Source: Ruegeria sp. HKCCD7303
Lineage (GTDB): Bacteria; Pseudomonadota; Alphaproteobacteria; Rhodobacterales; Rhodobacteraceae
NCBI RefSeq assembly: GCF_013111185.1
Contig: NZ_WVRE01000002.1
Coordinates: 310,001-374,000 of the forward strand
Direction: 5' to 3'
Length of the DNA stretch: 64,000 nucleotides
How positions within the stretch are numbered: the first letter of the stretch is position 1; each line of letters begins with the position of its first letter. Made by a program: the position numbers and the translations under genes. The notes beneath the pieces were generated by a model. That model was given only the letters and a program-made list of their open reading frames with translations. It had not been told where the DNA came from and did not search any database. Shown here piece after piece: positions 39,444-48,699 of the stretch.

Positions 39444-40105
39444 CACGGGTTTTGAATGCGCTGAGGAAAGAGCCTGTTTCGGGTGACACGCGATCAGTCG
39501 TGGTGTTCGTGCATGGCTATGGCGCAAACGGCGCCGACCTGCTGGGGTTGGCCGATCCGTTGGGCGAGCATTTGCCCGATACTCTGTTTGTAGCCCCAGA
39601 TGCACCCGAGCAGATTCCGGGGATGCCGAACGGCTTTCAGTGGTTCCCGATTCCTTGGATCGATGGGTCGTCCGAAGAAGAGTCGCGCCGGGGTATGGAA
39701 ATGGCGGTTGAGGACTTCAACGCCTTTCTGGACGCCCTGATGGTGGACGAAGATGTACTGCCCGAGCAGGTTGTGCTGTTTGGCTTCAGCCAGGGCACTA
39801 TGATGAGCCTGCACGTTGCGCCGCGCCGCGAAGACCCCGTGGCTGGGATCGTCGCCTTTTCTGGCCGGTTGTTGGAACCCGATCTTCTGCCCGACGAAGC
39901 TGTCAGCCGGATGCCGGTCCTGCTGGTGCATGGTGATGCGGACGACGTCGTGCCACCGCAATCGCTGCCAGAGGCCGCTGAAGCCCTGCAGGCTGCGGAT
40001 TTCAAAGAGATCTACGCGCATGTCATGAAAGGCACCGGCCATGGCATTGCCCCCGATGGTTTGAGCGTCGCGCTGGCTTTCATGCGCGACAAGCTGAGCC
40101 TTTAA
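39440..40105 (+). CDS. Alpha/beta hydrolase (carboxylesterase/phospholipase family)
   Basis: The 221-residue protein has the nucleophile elbow GFSQGTMMS, the FVHGYGANGADLLGLAD oxyanion strand, and the Asp (HGDADDVVPP) and His (GTGHGIAPDG) of the triad. It fits the small YpfH/EstB-like carboxylesterase group. Substrate unknown. It is translationally coupled to the DNA glycosylase gene by a four-base overlap. Confidence 0.88.
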   Translation: MTRVLNALRKEPVSGDTRSVVVFVHGYGANGADLLGLADPLGEHLPDTLFVAPDAPEQIPGMPNGFQWFPIPWIDGSSEEESRRGMEMAVEDFNAFLDALMVDEDVLPEQVVLFGFSQGTMMSLHVAPRREDPVAGIVAFSGRLLEPDLLPDEAVSRMPVLLVHGDADDVVPPQSLPEAAEALQAADFKEIYAHVMKGTGHGIAPDGLSVALAFMRDKLSL

Positions 40106-40121
40106 CTTTACCATCCAGATC

Positions 40122-40145
40122 AGCGGAACGCCTTGGCGTTCCGTG
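40122..40145. terminator. Hairpin between convergent genes
   Basis: CGGAACGCC pairs with GGCGTTCCG (40124-40132 / 40135-40143) with a tiny loop. It sits between the esterase and VOC gene stops and has no T run, so termination is inferred from position. Confidence 0.5.
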
Positions 40146-40150
40146 CAAGA

Positions 40151-40576
40151 TCAAGACCAAAGATGCGCTTCGGCAAACTCGATCGAGTTTCCCGCCGGGT
40201 CGCGCACGTACAAAGACCGTGCACCGCCGGGCCAGTCAAACTCGGCATCCACGGGGATGTTCCAATCCAGCAGGTGTTTGCGCATCACTGTGATTTCATC
40301 GCGTGACAAAACAAGACACACATGTCCGGGGCCGCGCGCACCATGAGGTGGGACAGGCATGTCAGGGTTAAGGGGCGGCTGTTCTGTTTGGTCGGGGTTA
40401 AAGATAAGCAGAACAGATCTGCCGATGCGGTAAAATACATGGCGGTTGTTGATGCGCTGAATACGCTCAAGCCCTAAAACCTCGCTATAAAACTGTTCCG
40501 CCGCATCCAGATCGTCCGCGTAAAGCGCGGCCTCCAGAATGGCCGAAGGGGCCGGGATATCTGGCGTGATTTTCAT
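40151..40576 (-). CDS. VOC (glyoxalase/dioxygenase superfamily) protein
   Basis: The 141-residue protein has the two beta-alpha-beta-beta-beta halves of the VOC fold, ending in RSLYVRDPAGNSIEFAEAHLW, typical of glyoxalase-like metal sites. Substrate unknown. A start at 40612 would overlap the upstream pseudouridine synthase stop as ATGA; I prefer 40576 because GGGG precedes it and the family N-terminus fits, but both are open. A TATACT hexamer lies just upstream. Confidence 0.83.
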   Translation of the reverse strand: MKITPDIPAPSAILEAALYADDLDAAEQFYSEVLGLERIQRINNRHVFYRIGRSVLLIFNPDQTEQPPLNPDMPVPPHGARGPGHVCLVLSRDEITVMRKHLLDWNIPVDAEFDWPGGARSLYVRDPAGNSIEFAEAHLWS

Positions 40577-40608
40577 GCCCCAAGTATAACAGAAAAGGGC
40601 GGGTTTTG

Positions 40609-41214
40609 TCACCGGCGCGGACGTCGGTCACGTTTGCGTTGCGGAGCGGTGTTCAAGGTGGGCATCGGCAGGCTGTCCCATTGACCGGGCCCCAGATTAT
40701 CCAGTGTCCAGTCTCCGATACGATAGCGGATCAGGCGCAGGGTTGGCAGGCCCACCGCCGCCGTCATGCGCCGCACCTGCCGGTTCTTGCCCTCTCGGAT
40801 GGTCAGTTCCAGCCACCTGTCGGGTACGCTTTTTCGTTCCCGGATAGGTGGGATGCGAGGCCAGAGCCCCTCGGGCTCATCAATCTGCCGTACCTTTGCG
40901 GGGCGCGTCTGGCCGTCCTTCAACTCAACCCCGTTCCGTAACGCTTTCAAGGCGGCCTCATCAGGGATGCCTTCGACCTGTACCCAATAGGTCTTTGCCA
41001 TCTTGTGCTTTGGATCTGATATCTGAGCCTGCAGTTTTCCGTGATCAGTCAGCAGCATCAAACCTTCGCTGTCACGATCCAAACGACCAGCGGGATAAAC
41101 GCCAGGCAGGTCGATGAAATCGGACAGCGTGCTGCGCGGGCTTTCGGCATCGGCGCGGTCCGTGAACTGTGGCAGCACGTCATAAGGTTTGTTGAAGCGA
41201 ATGAACCAGGACAT
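40609..41214 (-). CDS. rRNA large-subunit pseudouridine synthase (RluE-like)
   Basis: The 201-residue RsuA-family enzyme starts [17 protein letters not shown]. It has the catalytic Asp motif [17 protein letters not shown] and the RNA-binding [15 protein letters not shown]. It lacks an S4 domain, like RluE, which modifies 23S rRNA. The C-terminus is Arg-rich (KRDRRPRR). It precedes the VOC gene in the same direction. Confidence 0.9.
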   Translation of the reverse strand: MSWFIRFNKPYDVLPQFTDRADAESPRSTLSDFIDLPGVYPAGRLDRDSEGLMLLTDHGKLQAQISDPKHKMAKTYWVQVEGIPDEAALKALRNGVELKDGQTRPAKVRQIDEPEGLWPRIPPIRERKSVPDRWLELTIREGKNRQVRRMTAAVGLPTLRLIRYRIGDWTLDNLGPGQWDSLPMPTLNTAPQRKRDRRPRR

Positions 41215-41427
41215 GACCCGCCCATAGCCCGAAGGACGCACCCGGTGCAAGTTGTGGATAACTGTCATGTGACTGTCACAGATTCGGCTTACCCAGTCTG
41301 CGACATATTGTGGAAAATCAGGGCTTGTCAGAGTTTTAACACGATATATAGTTATCTTAAGGCCGGGGCGGGTGCTCTCCGCTCTGGTGTCACAAACGGG
41401 CAGCCGAGAGCGAGGAGCGATTCTGTG

Positions 41428-42015
41428 ATGGACGGAGATTTCAGGACCGAATTTGTAAGAGAGCCGGGTATGCTCAAACAACACCCGGCCCTGGTTTTGA
41501 ACGCCGATTACCGCCCCTTGTCCTACTACCCGCTGTCATTGTGGCCCTGGCAAGAGGCGATCAAAGCGGCCTGGCTGGATCGGGTCGACATCGTGGCCGA
41601 ATATGACGAGGTCGTCCGAAGCCCGAGCACCGAGATCCGAATACCCTCGGTCGTTGTTTTGAAAGACTATGTAAAACCCAGAAAGCGCGTGGCCTTCACG
41701 CGCTTTAATTTATTTTTGCGGGATGAATTCCGCTGCCAGTACTGCGGCAGCCGCGATAACCTGACATTTGACCACGTGGTCCCACGCGCGGCAGGCGGCG
41801 TGACCAGCTGGCAGAACGTGGTGGCAGCATGCAGCCCGTGCAATCTGCGCAAAGGGTCCAAATCGCTGCGTCAGGCGGGGATGACATTGCGCAAACCGCC
41901 GCGTCAGCCTGATGCTGAGGCTCTGCGCAATATCGGTCGGAAGTTCCCGCCCAACCACCTGCACGAAAGCTGGATCGACTTCCTGTATTGGGATGCGGAA
42001 CTGGACGAGTTTTAA
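41428..42015 (+). CDS. HNH endonuclease
   Basis: The 195-residue protein has the HNH zinc-finger nuclease core [37 protein letters not shown], with two CxxC pairs and the DH and N active residues. The N-terminal [30 protein letters not shown] is typical of a widely conserved chromosomal HNH group. A GAGGAG site precedes the start. Its stop overlaps that of dsbB (convergent). Not evidently part of a restriction system. Confidence 0.92.
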   Translation: MDGDFRTEFVREPGMLKQHPALVLNADYRPLSYYPLSLWPWQEAIKAAWLDRVDIVAEYDEVVRSPSTEIRIPSVVVLKDYVKPRKRVAFTRFNLFLRDEFRCQYCGSRDNLTFDHVVPRAAGGVTSWQNVVAACSPCNLRKGSKSLRQAGMTLRKPPRQPDAEALRNIGRKFPPNHLHESWIDFLYWDAELDEF

Positions 42016-42479
42016 GCGCGTGCCCGCCAGGCCGCGATCCAGATCAGCATCAGCACTGCCGAAGCGATGGCGTTCCACCCTGCCATCGAGATACCGAACA
42101 TCTCCCACGGAATATCGTCGCATCGCACCAGCGGCGCATTCATGATCTGATCGAACAGGTCATCGGTGCTCAACCCACTGATATCGCCCGAGGTGCAGCT
42201 GCTGGGGCCTTCCCACCAGCCTTGTTCGACGCCAGCGTGAAAAACGCCGATGGCCGCGGTTGTTGCAGCCGCAGCTGCACCCAGCAACGGCAGGATACTA
42301 AATCTTGGCAATGCCAGCGCGACCGCACCGATCGCGATAGCCACTGCGTGCGGGTAGCGCTGCCAGATGCACATCTTGCACGGTGCAAGCCCGCCCAAAT
42401 GCTGAAAGCCGAACGCCGCCAATAAAAGGGTTGCTGAACCAATCGTGGCCAGAGCCACAAGTCCGGATTGTTTTGTCAT
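42012..42479 (-). CDS. dsbB: Disulfide bond formation protein B
   Basis: The 155-residue inner-membrane protein has four hydrophobic helices and the two redox cysteine pairs of DsbB. Cys34 and Cys37 (CKMC) are in the first periplasmic loop, and Cys95 with Cys120 in the second. It reoxidises DsbA using quinone. Its start overlaps the upstream YqaA-type gene by four bases, so both membrane proteins are coupled. It is a little shorter than E. coli DsbB, as usual in alphaproteobacteria. Confidence 0.93.
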   Translation of the reverse strand: MTKQSGLVALATIGSATLLLAAFGFQHLGGLAPCKMCIWQRYPHAVAIAIGAVALALPRFSILPLLGAAAAATTAAIGVFHAGVEQGWWEGPSSCTSGDISGLSTDDLFDQIMNAPLVRCDDIPWEMFGISMAGWNAIASAVLMLIWIAAWRARA

Positions 42480-43054
42480 AAATATTTAACCGCCACGAAC
42501 CCGCCAAAGAGTAGGATGATGAACAGCGTGAACATAAGACCCAGACGCTTTTCGATAAAGTCCCGGATCGGTTCGCCAAAGCCCCAAAGCAGGCCGGCAA
42601 CCAGAAAGAATCGCATGGCACGCGCCAGAATCGATGTGGCGATGAAGGTGCCCAGCGGCATTCCGGTCCAGCCGGACATGATGGTGATGACCTTGTAGGG
42701 GAAGGGCGTGACGCCCGCAGCCAGCACAGCCCAGAACCCGAAATCGTTAAATCGGGTGTTAAATTCTTCCATCGCGTGTGCCTTGCCCATGGATTCCAGA
42801 ATGGGCTGGCCGATGCTTTCATAGAAAAACGCTCCAATCGCATATCCCAGCATCCCGCCCAACACCGAAGCCACCAACGCGACGGTCGCAATCAACCAGG
42901 CGCGCGATGGACGCGCTAGAATCATCGGAATCATCAGGACGTCAGGAGGAATCGGAAAAAACGAGCTTTCGATAAAGGCGACGATGGCCAAGGCCCACAG
43001 GGCATGAGGGTGTTCGGCCAGACGAATGGTCCAGTCATAAAGCGATCGTAACAT
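42476..43054 (-). CDS. YqaA/DedA-family (SNARE-associated) membrane protein
   Basis: The 192-residue protein has FIESSFFPIPPDVLMIPMIL, GMLGYAIGAFFYES and AAGVTPFPYKVITIMSGW, the re-entrant loop signatures of DedA/VTT proteins in the YqaA branch. Members are thought to act as lipid scramblases or transporters in the inner membrane. It is coupled to dsbB by ATGA. Confidence 0.9.
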   Translation of the reverse strand: MLRSLYDWTIRLAEHPHALWALAIVAFIESSFFPIPPDVLMIPMILARPSRAWLIATVALVASVLGGMLGYAIGAFFYESIGQPILESMGKAHAMEEFNTRFNDFGFWAVLAAGVTPFPYKVITIMSGWTGMPLGTFIATSILARAMRFFLVAGLLWGFGEPIRDFIEKRLGLMFTLFIILLFGGFVAVKYL

Positions 43055-43202
43055 ATACAGTACTCAAATCCCGTTTAGCGGCCCCAAGAAGGCAAACCAT
43101 GCACCTGACGGACCGTCAACCGCCCAGATTGAAACAAATGGAATATGGGATGTTTTTTGCCTCTGGACCTTCCCGCGCTTGGGCGCTAATCCAGTGTCCG
43201 TG

Positions 43203-43288
43203 GCCCAAGTGGCGGAATGGTAGACGCAGGGGATTCAAAATCCCCCGCCTTCACGGGCGTGAGAGTTCGAGTCTCTCCTTGGGCACCA
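43203..43288 (+). tRNA. tRNA-Leu (anticodon CAA)
   Basis: The 86-base class II tRNA has acceptor arms GCCCAAG/CTTGGGC. Its anticodon stem GGGGA/TCCCC surrounds TTCAAAA (anticodon CAA at 43236-43238), it has a long variable arm, and CCA is encoded. It reads UUG. Confidence 0.97.
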
Positions 43289-43574
43289 CATTTTCTTTTA
43301 ACCTGCTATTTGTTTCTCGTGATCAGATAGTTGCGTCGCTTTGTTGTCATGGCTTTTGATGCGCTGCCTTGAAACGCGCGATTGATCTGCCTTGCGAAAA
43401 CTTGGGTGCAAAAAACGAAGCGGCAACGATTTGGTGTGGTTTTCTTCAACGCCTAAAATCTGAGCGGTCCAAGAAAACGAGTCAGGGGAACAGGGAAACA
43501 ATTACGGCGCTGCGCTTCAATTGTTCACCGCACGTTTTTAACTTCATGGCCAAAGGCGAAGCCGGACATATGCC

Positions 43575-43796
43575 TCAAACCTTGTTCTGATACCATTTCA
43601 GAACAAACACCCGAATGGCCGAAGCAAGGCCAGTTTCAGGATCGCGTTCAACATCAATTTCAGCGGCCAAAACATTGATCGGAATACTTTTTTCAGCAGC
43701 TATGTCGCGGAAAGCTCGCCAGAATTCATCTTCAAGCGACACGGATGTTCGGTGACCCTTGAGTGTCAGAGAGCGTTTGATTGGGCGGCCGCTCAT
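43575..43796 (-). CDS. Ribbon-helix-helix domain protein
   Basis: The 73-residue protein reads as an RHH_4-type DNA-binding domain (KRSLTLKGHRTSVSLEDEFWRAFRDIAAEKSIPINVLAAEID), of the kind found singly in alphaproteobacteria. Its ATG overlaps the stop of the DUF4169 gene (ATGA), forming fumC-DUF4169-RHH. Target unknown; it is not paired with a recognisable toxin. Confidence 0.85.
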   Translation of the reverse strand: MSGRPIKRSLTLKGHRTSVSLEDEFWRAFRDIAAEKSIPINVLAAEIDVERDPETGLASAIRVFVLKWYQNKV

Positions 43797-43969
43797 TCGT
43801 CTAACTCGCGCTTGTCGAGTTCGCGCTTCAGCTTGTCCCGTTCGAACTTGACGATTTCTTTCTCGGCCTTGGTGCGTCCGAAAGCGACAGCATTCTGATC
43901 CGCGCGGGCTTTCTTTTCAGCCCGCGCTTTTTCTTTACGATACCGGTTCAGGTTAACCGGCTTGCCCAT
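43793..43969 (-). CDS. DUF4169 small protein
   Basis: A 58-residue frame begins [21 protein letters not shown] and continues as a highly charged helix ending KRELDKRELDE. It matches the small DUF4169 family found next to fumC in Rhodobacteraceae. Its ATG shares its A with the fumC TAA stop and its TGA overlaps the RHH gene ATG, so all three are tightly coupled. Function unknown; the Lys/Arg/Glu-rich helix suggests RNA or ribosome contact, which is only a guess. Confidence 0.85.
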   Translation of the reverse strand: MGKPVNLNRYRKEKARAEKKARADQNAVAFGRTKAEKEIVKFERDKLKRELDKRELDE

Positions 43970-45363
43970 TAGTCCTTCGGACCGATCATCTGTTCCGGGC
44001 GGACGACGGCGTCAAAGGTCGCCTCATCCACAAAACCCAGCGCGATGGCCTCTTCCTTGAGGGTTGTGCCGTTCTTATGCGCCGTCTTGGCAACGGTAGT
44101 CGCATTGTCGTAGCCGATTGTAGGCGCCAGCGCCGTGACCAACATCAGCGATTCCTTCATCAGCTTGTCGATGCGCGGCTCGTTGGCTTTGATGCCCATC
44201 AACATCCGCTCGGTAAAGCTGTCAGAGGCATCACCCAGCAGTTGGATTGACTGCAGCAGGTTGTAAGACATCATCGGGTTGTAGACGTTCAACTCGAAAT
44301 GACCCTGGCTGCCTGCGAAAGTCATCGCAGCATTGTTGCCCATTACGTGGGCGGCGACCTGTGTCAGCGCCTCGGCTTGTGTCGGGTTCACCTTGCCGGG
44401 CATGATCGACGAACCGGGTTCGTTCTCGGGCAAGATCAATTCGCCCAGACCCGACCGCGGGCCGGAGCCCAGGAAACGGATATCATTGGCGATTTTGTAG
44501 CAGCTGCCTGCAATCGTCGCCAAAGCACCGGACAGGAAGACCATGGCGTCATGGGCCGCCAATGCTTCGAACTTGTTTGGCGCGGTGACGAAGGGCAGGC
44601 CGGTGATATCGGCCATATGTCCAGCGACGGCCTCGCCCCAACCGTGCTGGGTGTTCAGTCCTGTGCCAACAGCGGTACCGCCTTGCGCCAGTTCGTAAAT
44701 CCCAGGCATCGCCGCGTGAACGCGGGCAATTCCCTGACGGATTTGATGAGCGTAACCGCTGAATTCCTGTCCCAGCGTCAGAGGCGTCGCGTCCTGCGTG
44801 TGGGTCCGACCGATCTTGATGATGTCTTTGAACTCTTCGGCCTTCTGTTCCAGCCCCGAGGCAAGTCTCTCGAGCCCCGGAAGCAGCACGTCACGCACGC
44901 TGGTCGCGGTTGCCACATGCATGGCGGTGGGGAAGGTGTCGTTCGAAGATTGACCCATGTTGCAGTGATCGTTCGGATGCACTGGGTCTTTTGAACCAAT
45001 CACACCACCCAAAATTTCGATGGCGCGGTTTGCGATGACCTCGTTCGAGTTCATATTTGATTGCGTGCCCGAACCCGTCTGCCAGACAACCAGCGGGAAG
45101 TTGTCGTCAAACTTGCCTTCGATCACTTCACCTGCGGCTTGTATGATTGCGTCGGCGATCTTGGCGTCCAGCTTGCCAGTGGCCTTGTTCTGCATGGCGC
45201 AGGCTTTTTTGATCACGCCCAGCGCGCGTACGATAGCGACGGGCTGTTTTTCCCAGCCAATAGGGAAATTCATGATCGAACGCTGCGTTTGTGCGCCCCA
45301 ATACTTGTCGGCAGGGACCTCTAGCGGGCCAAAGCTGTCGGATTCGGTGCGGGTCTGAGACAT
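43969..45363 (-). CDS. fumC: Class II fumarate hydratase
   Basis: The 464-residue protein has the fumarase/aspartase signature [15 protein letters not shown], with the preceding [14 protein letters not shown] and [20 protein letters not shown]. It interconverts fumarate and malate in the TCA cycle without an Fe-S cluster. It leads the fumC-DUF4169-RHH operon. The start at 45363 ([17 protein letters not shown]) is typical. Confidence 0.97.
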   Translation of the reverse strand: MSQTRTESDSFGPLEVPADKYWGAQTQRSIMNFPIGWEKQPVAIVRALGVIKKACAMQNKATGKLDAKIADAIIQAAGEVIEGKFDDNFPLVVWQTGSGTQSNMNSNEVIANRAIEILGGVIGSKDPVHPNDHCNMGQSSNDTFPTAMHVATATSVRDVLLPGLERLASGLEQKAEEFKDIIKIGRTHTQDATPLTLGQEFSGYAHQIRQGIARVHAAMPGIYELAQGGTAVGTGLNTQHGWGEAVAGHMADITGLPFVTAPNKFEALAAHDAMVFLSGALATIAGSCYKIANDIRFLGSGPRSGLGELILPENEPGSSIMPGKVNPTQAEALTQVAAHVMGNNAAMTFAGSQGHFELNVYNPMMSYNLLQSIQLLGDASDSFTERMLMGIKANEPRIDKLMKESLMLVTALAPTIGYDNATTVAKTAHKNGTTLKEEAIALGFVDEATFDAVVRPEQMIGPKD

Positions 45364-45569
45364 CTGTCACTCCGTCTGGTATGCAGTTGTATGCCGTTTA
45401 GCCGCAGCAAAGCCATGACGCAATCGGCCAGTTGGGCGCACCTTAAACTCAGGCGTACCAAAGGTATAGGTGCCGGGGTGCGTCACTTTAATGAGAAAGA
45501 GATGGATTGTGCCATTGTGCGCAGCCCCCTCTGAGCTACAATAGAAAGGTGAATCCCGTGGAGGACAAA

Positions 45570-46133
45570 ATGCCAAATTTCCATAGATTTGCACTAGCCA
45601 AAGCCGTCGCGGTCTTTGCGGTGTGCATGGTTTGGTTGTCCGTGTTCAGCGTGTCCGCGCGCGCGGCGGACATTGCGCCGTTTGTCGGGGATTACATTGG
45701 GTCTGCAAACGTTGTGGATGCTGATGGCACCTCTACCCCGCGGGATATGAGCGTTTCTATTTTCGAAACCGAAGACGGTTTTAATGTGAGCTGGCGTACC
45801 ACAACCTATAAGCTGGACGGGCGTGTAAAGAACCAAAAGTTCTCAATCGACTTTGTGCCTTCGGGGCGTGGGGATTTGTTTTCAGCCGCAATGAAGCGCA
45901 ATGTGTTTGGCCACGAAGTGCCGTTGGACCCGATGAAAGGGGAGCCTTTTGTTTGGGGTCGAATCGTTGGTGATACGTTGACAGTTTATTCCTTGTTCAT
46001 TGATTTGGATGGCGGGTACGAATTGCAGCAATACGATCGTACGCTTGCAGAAGGCGGGTTGAACTTGTCGTTCTCTCGCTTCATCGAAGGTGTGAAATCA
46101 CGGTCGGTCGAGACTTTCCTACAAAAGAAATAA
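45570..46133 (+). CDS. Secreted protein of unknown function
   Basis: The 187-residue product has a signal peptide (KAVAVFAVCMVWLSVFSVSARAA), so the mature protein is about 158 residues and periplasmic. The mature part looks like a lipocalin- or beta-sheet-type fold (FVGDYIGSANVVDADG, GFNVSWRTTTYKLDGR). I do not recognise the family. The ribosome site GTGGAGGAC precedes ATG 45570. A hairpin follows the stop. Confidence 0.75.
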   Translation: MPNFHRFALAKAVAVFAVCMVWLSVFSVSARAADIAPFVGDYIGSANVVDADGTSTPRDMSVSIFETEDGFNVSWRTTTYKLDGRVKNQKFSIDFVPSGRGDLFSAAMKRNVFGHEVPLDPMKGEPFVWGRIVGDTLTVYSLFIDLDGGYELQQYDRTLAEGGLNLSFSRFIEGVKSRSVETFLQKK

Positions 46134-46153
46134 CCCCGCGCGTGGCGGGGTTG
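46131..46153. terminator. Hairpin between convergent genes
   Basis: AACCCCGC pairs with GCGGGGTT (46132-46139 / 46145-46152) around GCGTG. It overlaps the end of the secreted-protein gene and precedes the sspB stop. The T tail is poor on both sides. Confidence 0.6.
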
Positions 46154-46157
46154 AGGT

Positions 46158-46616
46158 CTATTTGCGGAAGCTGTCCAGTGACACGACGTCTGCGTCGTGG
46201 TGTGGTTCTTCTTCTTCGACTTCAATCGTCTCTTCTGCGATATGATCGTCATCCATATCGTCCTCAGGGCTCTCAAAGCGCAGGCCGAACTCCACAGAGG
46301 GGTCAACAAACGTCTTGATCGCGGCGTAGGGGATATAAAGCGGTTCGGGCGCATCACCGAAATTCAGAGTGATGGCAAAGCCGGTCTCACCAACCTCGAG
46401 GTTTTCGAACCAATGCTGCATGACAATCGTCATTTCTTCCGGATAACGTTCGCGCAACCAGTCGGCGATATCCACACCGTCCTCGCGCGTGTCGAAGGTA
46501 ATGAAGAAATGATGTGCACCGGGTAATCCGGTTTCGGAAACATCTGTCAGCACTTTCTTGATAAGCCCGCGCATGGCGGAGTGCATCAGGTTGCCGTAAT
46601 CGATGCCTTGCGACAT
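46158..46616 (-). CDS. sspB: SspB-type ClpXP adaptor
   Basis: The 152-residue protein has the folded SspB domain (about 1-110: HHFFITFDTREDGVDI, WFENLEVGETGFAITLNFG, LYIPYAAIKTFVDPSV), a long acidic linker, and a C-terminal VVSLDSFRK that is the ClpX-binding tail. It delivers ssrA-tagged proteins to ClpXP. The ssrA gene itself is about 2 kb away in this window, so tag and adaptor are near neighbours. Confidence 0.93.
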   Translation of the reverse strand: MSQGIDYGNLMHSAMRGLIKKVLTDVSETGLPGAHHFFITFDTREDGVDIADWLRERYPEEMTIVMQHWFENLEVGETGFAITLNFGDAPEPLYIPYAAIKTFVDPSVEFGLRFESPEDDMDDDHIAEETIEVEEEEPHHDADVVSLDSFRK

Positions 46617-46692
46617 GTGTGATCCTCAAAAGTGGTTATGCCCAGCATAGGGCTTTTGTTCGGAAACGAAAGAGCGGGTATGACCGGATTGA

Positions 46693-47946
46693 TCAGATAT
46701 TGTGAGTGACCAGCCCTGCGATGGACATCAGGGCCAACACCGTGCCCATCCCCAATTTTAGTCGAAATATCAAGACCCCAGCCAGAGCGGTTAAGCCTAA
46801 TGCAGTAAAATTTAGCTGGGAAAGCTGTGGGGCAGGTATTGCCAGCGGCCCCCAGGATATGTTCGGCACTGATTCGAATAGAACGTTCAGGGCGAACCAC
46901 ACGGAAAGGTTGAGAATCACGCCGACAACAGCGGCGGTGATGCCATTGAGGGCCGATGACAGGCGCGGTCGCGTGGCAAGCCGATCCAGGTACGGGGCGG
47001 CCAGGAAGATCCATAGAAAACAGGGCACAAAAGTCGCCCAGAGCGCAACTGCACCGGCCGCCAACGCCAAGCTGAAGCCTCCGCTAAGTTCACCGGCAAG
47101 CATTGCAACAAATTGGGTGACAAGGATCAGGGGGCCGGGTGTCGTTTCCGCAAGACCCAATCCGTCGATCATTTGATCTGTGCTGATCCAGTGGTACTGA
47201 TCCACAACCGTCTGCGTCATATAGGCCAGCACCGCATAAGCGCCGCCAAAGGTGACGACGGCCAGTCGCGCAAAGAACCAGCCCAAATCGCTGAGCAGTT
47301 GATGCCCGCTGAGGGTCAGCGCGACCAATGGTCCAAGCCAAAGCGGCAACCAGATAGCAACTGTTTTGAGTGATCGCTTCAGGTGCGATGGCTGAACTGG
47401 GCCAGGCGGTTCCGTTGGGCCACGAAACGTCGCATATCCCCAAAGCGCAGCGGCAAGAATTATCAAGGGAAAAGGCAGGTTCAGCAGAAAAATGGAAGCG
47501 AAAGACAGTCCGGCGATTATGCGGTGGTCTTTGTCCATTAAGGCTTTGCGCGAGAGATTGCGCAGCGCCTGCAAGACGATCATTATAACCGTTGCTTTGA
47601 TGCCAACAAATGCGGATTGGACCAACGGAACATCGCCAAACGTGGAATATAGCGCTACCAATACCGCAATAACCAAAGCGCCGGGCAAGACAAACAAACT
47701 GCCGGCGATCAGCCCGCCTGTTACGCCGCGCAGGCGCCAACCGGCATAGGTGGCCAGTTGCATCGCCTCCGGACCCGGTAGCAACATGCAAAGTGACAGG
47801 GCGCGCAGGTAGGTCTGTTCATCAAGCCATGGTCGGCGCTCGACAAGTTCCTGATGCATCAGGGATATTTGCGCAGCCGGACCCCCAAAGGACAGCAGCC
47901 CGATCCTGCCAAAAACCCGGATGAGGTCTTTAATCGACGGCGTCAT
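46693..47946 (-). CDS. chrA: Chromate transporter ChrA (two-domain)
   Basis: The 417-residue membrane protein has two homologous CHR halves. The first carries RIGLLSFGGPAAQISLM with MLLPGPEAMQLATYAGWR, and the second RLAVVTFGGAYAVLAYM with AETTPGPLILVTQFVA. It is the long form of the chromate efflux family. The start at 47946 (MTPSIKDLIRVFG) is chosen for the family N-terminus. No ChrB regulator gene is adjacent. Confidence 0.92.
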   Translation of the reverse strand: MTPSIKDLIRVFGRIGLLSFGGPAAQISLMHQELVERRPWLDEQTYLRALSLCMLLPGPEAMQLATYAGWRLRGVTGGLIAGSLFVLPGALVIAVLVALYSTFGDVPLVQSAFVGIKATVIMIVLQALRNLSRKALMDKDHRIIAGLSFASIFLLNLPFPLIILAAALWGYATFRGPTEPPGPVQPSHLKRSLKTVAIWLPLWLGPLVALTLSGHQLLSDLGWFFARLAVVTFGGAYAVLAYMTQTVVDQYHWISTDQMIDGLGLAETTPGPLILVTQFVAMLAGELSGGFSLALAAGAVALWATFVPCFLWIFLAAPYLDRLATRPRLSSALNGITAAVVGVILNLSVWFALNVLFESVPNISWGPLAIPAPQLSQLNFTALGLTALAGVLIFRLKLGMGTVLALMSIAGLVTHNI

Positions 47947-48121
47947 GGTCTTGCTCACGTCGCAAGATCCGAAATCTTTGACCCGATCCCGAAACTGGAG
48001 CCGTTGAAAACACTCAAGGCTATCAGGATCTGCTGTGTAGTATCGGGCGGCCAAGTCACAACATGAAATCCTGCAAGTGTCGAAAGATGCGAAACTTGCG
48101 GCACCGCCTTGGGTGTTCGCA

Positions 48122-48169
48122 CTTGGACCCCATGGCGCTTGCTAACGTGCAAGCGCGATTGGGGTCAAG
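48122..48169. repeat. Imperfect 21-base inverted repeat
   Basis: CTTGGACCCCATGGCGCTTGC and GCAAGCGCGATTGGGGTCAAG face each other across TAACGT. The inner 8 bp (GCGCTTGC/GCAAGCGC), ACCCCA/TGGGGT and CTTG/CAAG pair. It lies just past the stop of the SnoaL-like gene with no T run. It may be a terminator-like hairpin or an operator for chrA. Confidence 0.7.
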
Positions 48170-48181
48170 ATTGGTTTGGGG

Positions 48182-48613
48182 TCAGGCCCAGTCCAGACGC
48201 TGCCCTGTCATGCACACGGGCAGGGTGTCGGATGGGAACTGGCCCAACTCTTCAAAGAACGAGATGAAATCAAAGTGATTATAGGCTTCAACCATCTTGT
48301 CGCCTTTGAACCGAGCCATCACCTGACCGGTGACCTCCAAAGGCGCGCCGTTATCGGCGCGGAAAGTGCGAACATTCAAAATGGCTGACACCCAATCCCC
48401 ATTTTCAATGATCTTGGGCAGCTCGACCTTGATGTCGCCCAGAATATGGCGGAAAGCAGTGACCAGATCGCGGAAGTCATCAGCCCCGACCTGCATTTCG
48501 GGAATCAACCCTTCGGCCATTGTTTCAGGTGCAAAATACTGATCGATTGCCTCGGTGTTTCCGTGTTCCCAAACTTCGGAATACCACTTTCTGAGTATCT
48601 CTGAATTTGTCAT
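48182..48613 (-). CDS. SnoaL-like ester cyclase family protein
   Basis: The 143-residue protein has the NTF2-like fold start EILRKWYSEVWEHGNTEAIDQYFAPETMAEG and GTG-like GQVMARFKGDKMVEAYNHFD, as in SnoaL/ester cyclase proteins. Ligand unknown. The start at 48613 (MTNSEILRKW) follows AGGAGAGCTGGA, a clear ribosome site. It lies between ssrA and chrA on the same strand. Confidence 0.82.
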   Translation of the reverse strand: MTNSEILRKWYSEVWEHGNTEAIDQYFAPETMAEGLIPEMQVGADDFRDLVTAFRHILGDIKVELPKIIENGDWVSAILNVRTFRADNGAPLEVTGQVMARFKGDKMVEAYNHFDFISFFEELGQFPSDTLPVCMTGQRLDWA

Positions 48614-48699
48614 TCCAGCTCTCCTGTCCAAGTGAGGGCACGATGACACTCAGAAATGAACAAACTCTGAATGCGCCCTAAAAAGGGAAATAACGTCAG

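Noticed and set aside
41428..42015. HNH gene as part of a restriction or phage-defence locus
   Set aside because: Neighbours are a pseudouridine synthase and dsbB; no methylase or defence genes are near, and the protein fits a common chromosomal HNH group.
43575..43969. DUF4169-RHH pair as a toxin-antitoxin system
   Set aside because: Neither protein resembles a toxin, and both are tied by overlaps to fumC, which points to a conserved chromosomal unit instead.
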